Of a stretch of DNA of 10,738 nt, positions 7,969 through 10,738 are shown piece by piece (within the stretch, counting starts at the first letter, position 1; each line of letters starts with the position of its first letter). The notes under the pieces are model-generated. The model was not told the origin of the DNA. It searched no databases and saw only the letters and a list, made by a program, of their open reading frames with translations. The position numbers and the translations under genes were made by a program. Source of the stretch: CAZCWX01 sp964502465 (GTDB lineage Bacteria; Desulfobacterota; Binatia; Bin18); NCBI GenBank assembly GCA_964502465.1, contig CAZCWX010000666.1:1-10738 (forward strand), written 5' to 3'.

Positions 7969-7984
7969 CTTCTAGTGATATTAT
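7954..7984 (+). promoter_or_regulatory. Candidate extended -10 promoter upstream of paralog B
   Basis: TATTAT at 7979-7984 matches the -10 consensus at five of six positions and is preceded by TG one base upstream (7976-7977), giving an extended -10 element. A partial -35, TTGTCG (7954-7959), lies 19 bases upstream inside the end of the GH13 gene. Predicted transcription would start near 7990-7992, inside the inverted repeat that follows. It would drive paralogs B and C and the genes between and after them. Confidence 0.45.
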
Positions 7985-8007
7985 GCTCTCTTCAGACTGA
8001 AGAGGGC
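7985..8007. promoter_or_regulatory. Near-perfect inverted repeat (operator or hairpin)
   Basis: CTCTTCAG and CTGAAGAG (7988-7995 and 7997-8004) are exact reverse complements around a single central A. The pairing extends outward by three more positions (one G-U wobble), giving arms of eleven over 7985-8007. No T-run follows, so it is a poor intrinsic terminator for the GH13 gene. Placed directly after the candidate -10 and over the predicted start site, it is well placed for a repressor operator, or for a hairpin at the 5' end of the transcript. Confidence 0.5.
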
Positions 8008-8023
8008 CGTCTAAGGAGAGCAG

Positions 8024-8062
8024 GTGAGTGAAAGAAAAAGAAGCGGTCGAACCGTTGCATAA
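8024..8062 (+). CDS. Possible 12-residue leader peptide (GTG start)
   Basis: GTG at 8024 opens a 12-codon frame, MSERKRSGRTVA, ending with TAA at 8060-8062. AAGGAGAG at 8013-8020 lies three bases upstream, so a ribosome could initiate here. The peptide is strongly basic. The next purine-rich ribosome-binding site (8061-8073) overlaps its stop codon. It could be a leader peptide for translational coupling, or chance; there is no other support. Confidence 0.2.
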   Translation: MSERKRSGRTVA

Positions 8063-8136
8063 GGAAGGAGGGGGTGCTAGAGGGAACTCAACAACAGGTA
8101 CTCACCAACAACAAATCCTGCCAGAAGGAGGGGCAT

Positions 8137-8886
8137 ATGGCATTGTCATTCTACGTGAAAAAGACTTTCGTCGATAACACGCCTGACATCGAACTGGTCA
8201 ACCTCCATTACACGTGGACGCCGGTTGGCCAACTGCCTGACTGGGAAGCCCTGCGTGAGACTCGCGCCATGCCTCGTGGCGGGGTCCTTGTCCGGGGGAT
8301 GGGAGGAACGACGCTCGACGAGTCGGGTGAAGTTGTCCAGACGTCCAGCGAGCGCGTCGAGTTACCCGACGACGGGAGCCGGCGGAAGATCATCCGCTTA
8401 CCCAACTCGATCCTCGACCCAGAAACTGGCAATTACACTGAGCATTACGCCTTCCACTACTATTTCGAGATTTTTCGCAACGGCAAACGGGAACAAAGTC
8501 CCCTGTACACCGAGGAAATCGTGAACAAAGAGGTGGAATTTATCGATTTTAATGGCACTTTAGGAGGCATGTGTATCTTCTGGAGTGTGTACGATTGGGA
8601 CGCGCCGCAGTATCAGCCGACCGAGGTGCCAGAGTTTATCGAGCGCTTTGGTGAGGATAATCCGCATCGTTCGTACAAGTTCTACGGAACAGAGGACATG
8701 GAGACCTTCTCCCGGATACGCTCGGAGATGCTCCAATCGCTCCCCGTGCCTCGTCGATTTGTGGGAAAGATCCGTGGTCCGAAGGGAGCCCAGGTGCATC
8801 AACGCTGGCACGTGGGAGGTCTGTGGACGCCGAATCGGCAGGAACGGTGGGAAGATTATTGGGGATATGTTGTCCATACCCTGTGA
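8137..8886 (+). CDS. Unrecognised protein, paralog B of a three-member family
   Basis: The 249-residue protein matches no family that I recognise, but it aligns through its length with paralog C (9382-10026) and, more weakly, A (3526-4206). Shared blocks are IELVNLHYTW plus a later Trp36; FHYYFEIFRNG with SPLYTEEIV and KEV (residues 106-133); CIFWSVYDWDAP (146-157); LPVPRRFVGKIRGP (202-215); and a C-terminal QERWEDYWGYVV. The pattern of alternating aromatic and hydrophobic residues suggests two consecutive beta-sandwich modules. B has an extra Gly/acidic stretch near 48-72, which A and C lack. No signal peptide or membrane segment is seen. Start: AGGAGG at 8126-8131 lies five bases before this ATG, and the N-terminus aligns with those of A and C. 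An in-frame GTG at 8074 with its own ribosome-binding site would add 21 residues but is less likely. Confidence 0.85.
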   Translation: MALSFYVKKTFVDNTPDIELVNLHYTWTPVGQLPDWEALRETRAMPRGGVLVRGMGGTTLDESGEVVQTSSERVELPDDGSRRKIIRLPNSILDPETGNYTEHYAFHYYFEIFRNGKREQSPLYTEEIVNKEVEFIDFNGTLGGMCIFWSVYDWDAPQYQPTEVPEFIERFGEDNPHRSYKFYGTEDMETFSRIRSEMLQSLPVPRRFVGKIRGPKGAQVHQRWHVGGLWTPNRQERWEDYWGYVVHTL

Positions 8887-8971
8887 GTGGTCAGCAGGAA
8901 CTCAGCGCACCGATATGAAGAGTGAAGTTATCCTGCCAAGTCCAGCACCCTCAAGGTTGAAGGAGGGAAGT

Positions 8972-9316
8972 ATGTATACTCGTCTCTTCTATGGAACGAT
9001 CCAATCGGGGAAAGAGAGGGAGGCGTTGGAGGTATTGAACGAGTTTGTTGACCAAGTGAAGCGACTGCGTGGCTGTCTGCTCACCCAGCTTCTGCAGAAC
9101 GGTAACGAGATTGTCGGTATTAGTATCTGGGAAACAAAGGAGGACCTTGCCGCTTATGCGGAAGGCGAGGTCGCACGAGACTTATTCACCCGCATCACCC
9201 CACTCTTCATGGGGAGACCGACCGTGCGAAGCTATGAGGTCAAGCGGAGCCTGTCAGAGCAGGCAGTCACAAAGTCGTTTGTCATCAGTCCGTTTATCGA
9301 AAATGTGGAAACGTAA
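8972..9316 (+). CDS. Small dimeric alpha/beta-barrel (ABM-like) protein
   Basis: This 114-residue protein has the strand-helix-strand-strand-helix-strand order of the ferredoxin-like ABM/dimeric alpha-beta barrel superfamily. A first strand (YTRLFYGTI) is followed by a helix (REALEVLNEFVDQVKRL), paired strands (GCLLTQLLQNGNEIVGISIWET), a helix (EDLAAYAEGEVARDLFTRITPLF) and a closing strand (RPTVRSYEV). About 24 residues of tail follow. Members of this superfamily include monooxygenases, haem-degrading proteins and many of unknown role; no catalytic residues point to one. Start: AGGAGGGA at 8961-8968, three bases before this ATG, decides it over the in-frame ATG at 8915. It lies between paralogs B and C (85 and 65 bases away), so it is likely made with them. 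The fold assignment is fairly secure; the function is unknown. Confidence 0.75.
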   Translation: MYTRLFYGTIQSGKEREALEVLNEFVDQVKRLRGCLLTQLLQNGNEIVGISIWETKEDLAAYAEGEVARDLFTRITPLFMGRPTVRSYEVKRSLSEQAVTKSFVISPFIENVET

Positions 9317-9381
9317 CCTGGGGATGGGAGTAACCCTGGGAGATTCAGCGGCGACAGAGTTGGTCTCTGAGGAGGTGCACC

Positions 9382-10026
9382 ATGTTTCAGCTGACCAAAG
9401 TATGGATTGATCAGGAGCCGGGTATTGAGATGGTCGAGATTCGCTATACGTGGTCAGCGCTCGGCGAGCCAGCCAAATGGACGGGGGAAGAGGAAGAGGA
9501 AGTGATGACGGTAGTGCCGAACACTGACCCCAAGGTCCGGCAGGTCGTGATGGAGATTCCACGTTACCTCGGCGATCAAGACGCTTATTTACTGCATCAT
9601 CGCTTTGTCTTTGTGCGGGGCGGACAGGAGCAATTTTCTCCAGTGTTTACGGAGGAGATTGTAGCCAAGGAGGTGCCATACGTAGACCCTGATGGGCGGA
9701 TCACCGAGGTGCGACTGCTCTGGGGGGTGAACGGATGGACCGCGCAGAACTGGACGCAAGCGAAACTGGAAGGGCTCAAGTTGCACATGATCCCGACCAG
9801 GGCAGGGCATGATCGGGAAGGCGAAGGGATAGCAGACGATGCGATCTACGAACTGATCCAGACCGTACCGCTTCCGCGTCGCTATGTAGCCAAGGTCTGG
9901 GGGCCACGCAACGCCACTGTGGAATACGTCTATCAGTTGTTGCGCACGAACTCACCGATCCCTGATGATGATTTTGAGCGTTGGGACAATAACCAGGGAC
10001 AGAGCTACCGCTTGGTGTTGACATAA
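9382..10026 (+). CDS. Unrecognised protein, paralog C of a three-member family
   Basis: This is the shortest (214 residues) and most regular member of the A/B/C family. Its blocks are WIDQEPGIEMVEIRYTW (8-24) with Trp33; an acidic run of Glu (36-40); LLHHRFVFVRGGQEQFSP with TEEIVAKEV (70-98); TEVRLLWGVNGWTAQNW (108-124); TVPLPRRYVAKVWGP (161-175); and a C-terminal FERWDNNQGQSYRLVLT. The two halves look like a duplication: VEIRYTW...W, P, then an aromatic strand, and again VRLLWGVNGW...W, PLP, then EYVYQL. The LLWGVNGW segment is reminiscent of starch-binding modules (CBM25/53 style), but this is a visual likeness only. Start: GAGGAGGT at 9369-9376, close to the ideal 16S complement, sits five bases before the ATG. 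No export signal. Translation should be strong. It precedes the CxxC protein by 16 bases. Confidence 0.85.
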   Translation: MFQLTKVWIDQEPGIEMVEIRYTWSALGEPAKWTGEEEEEVMTVVPNTDPKVRQVVMEIPRYLGDQDAYLLHHRFVFVRGGQEQFSPVFTEEIVAKEVPYVDPDGRITEVRLLWGVNGWTAQNWTQAKLEGLKLHMIPTRAGHDREGEGIADDAIYELIQTVPLPRRYVAKVWGPRNATVEYVYQLLRTNSPIPDDDFERWDNNQGQSYRLVLT

Positions 10027-10042
10027 TCGGACGAGGTGAGCT

Positions 10043-10369
10043 GTGAGAGAAAATGAGCACGAAGCTGAACGGCGGACCAGTACCGTGTTATTCAACCGGC
10101 GATTTCTCACGTGTCCGGAGTGCGGATGGGTCCATTATGTGATGACGACTGAAGAAAAAGCCACGAACGATCGGTTACGCGAACACCTCATCGCACGGTA
10201 TCACCTGAGCGAGAAGGAACAGCTCATGTATGAGTCGGCCTTTCAGCAGTGTTTGCGGTGCGAGTCACCAGCGAGAGTGTTTCGTGCTGCTACGGAGCGA
10301 GACTTAGACCGGGCGGCGAATCATATCGTGACTCCTGTCTATGTCGAACCCGACGTGGGAACACAGTAG
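10043..10369 (+). CDS. Small two-CxxC (zinc-ribbon-like) protein
   Basis: The 108-residue protein has two Cys pairs, TCPECGWVHYV (Cys24, Cys27) and CLRCESPARVF (Cys70, Cys73), separated by 42 residues. The intervening region is helical and charged (KATNDRLREHLIARYHLSEKEQ). The pairs could bind one zinc ion in a split ribbon with a helical insertion, as in some small regulatory or nucleic-acid-associated proteins, or they could be redox active. No named family is recognised. Start: GTG at 10043 is preceded by GAGGTGAG (10033-10040) two bases upstream, and no in-frame ATG lies near. Only 16 bases separate it from paralog C, so the two are probably co-transcribed. The final residues (VEPDVGTQ) are polar and probably disordered. 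Confidence 0.75.
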   Translation: MRENEHEAERRTSTVLFNRRFLTCPECGWVHYVMTTEEKATNDRLREHLIARYHLSEKEQLMYESAFQQCLRCESPARVFRAATERDLDRAANHIVTPVYVEPDVGTQ

Positions 10370-10533
10370 CGGTGTCTCACGCCTGTGAGCGCAGCGAGGT
10401 TCTTCGACAGGGCACCACGTGCGTGTTGACTATGATCTGCTCCTCCGGGAAAAGACGTAGCCGGTCAACGTGGAAAACAATGGAAGTACACTGATCAGAC
10501 CTCAGACGCTTGCCTGTCAATTGAGGCGGCACG
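10370..10533. other. Intergenic region upstream of the Crp/Fnr-type gene
   Basis: These 164 bases hold no gene that I can support. A five-base-pair hairpin (CTCAC-gcct-GTGAG, 10376-10389) follows the stop of the CxxC protein gene but lacks a T-run. TTGAC (10426-10430) runs directly into TATGAT (10431-10436); the latter matches the -10 consensus at five of six positions but has no convincing -35 at proper distance. This is the largest break on the right side and may separate transcription units. Confidence 0.4.
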
Positions 10534-10738
10534 GTGGGTGAATTTGTCTTAAATATTTCCACCCTACGCCATCTCAATGCGTTTCCCTGGGCTTCCGATC
10601 AACAACTGGAACAGCTCCTGCCTTATGTCTCACTGCAGCGAGTGAGACGCCGCACGGTCCTTTTTCTGGAGGGATCTCCGTCGGACTTGCTGTATCTGTT
10701 GCTAGCAGGTGTCGTAAAACTTTCTCTCTGTAATGTTA
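10534..10738 (+). CDS. Crp/Fnr-family transcriptional regulator, N-terminal part (3' end outside window)
   Basis: The 68 visible residues form the start of a cyclic-nucleotide-binding beta-roll. The hydrophobic helix-strand opening (TLRHLNAFPWASDQQLEQLLPYV, as separate segments of residues 10-32) is followed by RRRTVLFLEGSPSDLLYLLL and AGVVKLSL. These match the typical pattern of strand, EG-p-d, LY-ll-G-VKL. The effector-binding segment and the helix-turn-helix lie beyond the right edge, so neither the signal (cAMP, oxygen, NO or other) nor DNA binding can be judged. No Cys cluster is seen in this part. Start: GTG at 10534 follows GAGGCGG (10523-10529) by four bases, and an in-frame stop lies at 10522-10524, so no longer start is possible. 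Its position suggests that it may control the upstream module, which is inference. Confidence 0.8.
   Translation, partial: MGEFVLNISTLRHLNAFPWASDQQLEQLLPYVSLQRVRRRTVLFLEGSPSDLLYLLLAGVVKLSLCNV

Noticed and set aside
8074..8136. Longer version of paralog B from the GTG at 8074
   Set aside because: The added 21 residues have no counterpart in A or C, the ribosome-binding site is only two bases away, and the ATG at 8137 has ideal spacing.
8915..8971. Longer version of the ABM-like protein from the ATG at 8915
   Set aside because: No ribosome-binding site precedes it, while AGGAGGGA sits right before the ATG at 8972, where the first barrel strand begins.
10376..10389. Hairpin CTCAC-gcct-GTGAG as a terminator after the CxxC protein gene
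   Set aside because: A five-pair stem without a following T-run is too weak to call.
1..10738. Search for tRNA/rRNA, insertion sequences, CRISPR-like repeats and attachment sites
   Set aside because: No transposase-like frame, regularly spaced repeat or RNA gene pattern was seen by eye on either strand.

Overview
The window is gene-dense bacterial DNA of moderate GC content. All eleven genes that I can support run left to right, with no intergenic gap above about 170 bases, so it reads as one long operon-like run or a few stacked transcription units. Shine-Dalgarno sequences of the AGGAGG type precede many genes, which fits a bacterium with a standard translation apparatus. I cannot name the organism: there is no rRNA, tRNA or marker gene here. 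No mobile element, CRISPR array or phage gene was seen.

Layout. Left end (1-630): the 3' part of a phosphohexomutase, the enzyme type that interconverts glucose-1-phosphate and glucose-6-phosphate or the mannose equivalents. 684-1601: a tandem universal stress protein. 1703-3472: a GH57 alpha-1,4-glucan branching enzyme with both catalytic residues. 3526-4206: paralog A of an unrecognised protein family. 4304-4861: a ferritin-like/rubrerythrin-type protein. 4923-6602: a three-part fusion of a CBM48 glycogen-binding domain, an esterase domain of the enterochelin/feruloyl esterase type, and a small heat shock protein (Hsp20/alpha-crystallin) domain. 6649-7968: a compact GH13 alpha-amylase-family enzyme. 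8137-8886 and 9382-10026: paralogs B and C of the unrecognised family, with a small dimeric alpha/beta-barrel (ABM-like) protein between them at 8972-9316. 10043-10369: a small protein with two CxxC pairs. 10534 to the right edge: the start of a Crp/Fnr-type regulator (cyclic-nucleotide-binding fold).

How the genes may work together (inference). Four proteins point to storage alpha-glucan: phosphohexomutase, GH57 branching enzyme, GH13 enzyme and CBM48. These are interleaved with stress proteins: Usp, a ferritin-like protein, Hsp20 and a Crp/Fnr regulator. This suggests a stress- or redox-responsive glycogen module. Its most unusual parts are the CBM48-esterase-Hsp20 fusion, which would place a chaperone domain on a polysaccharide, and the three-member paralogous family (A, B, C). 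Each member of that family seems to carry two beta-rich modules with Trp/Tyr patterns that resemble carbohydrate-binding sandwiches.

Regulation visible in the sequence is limited. The best site is an extended -10 element (TGaTATTAT) followed at once by a near-perfect inverted repeat at 7985-8007, upstream of paralog B. Its leader holds three successive ribosome-binding-site/start pairs.
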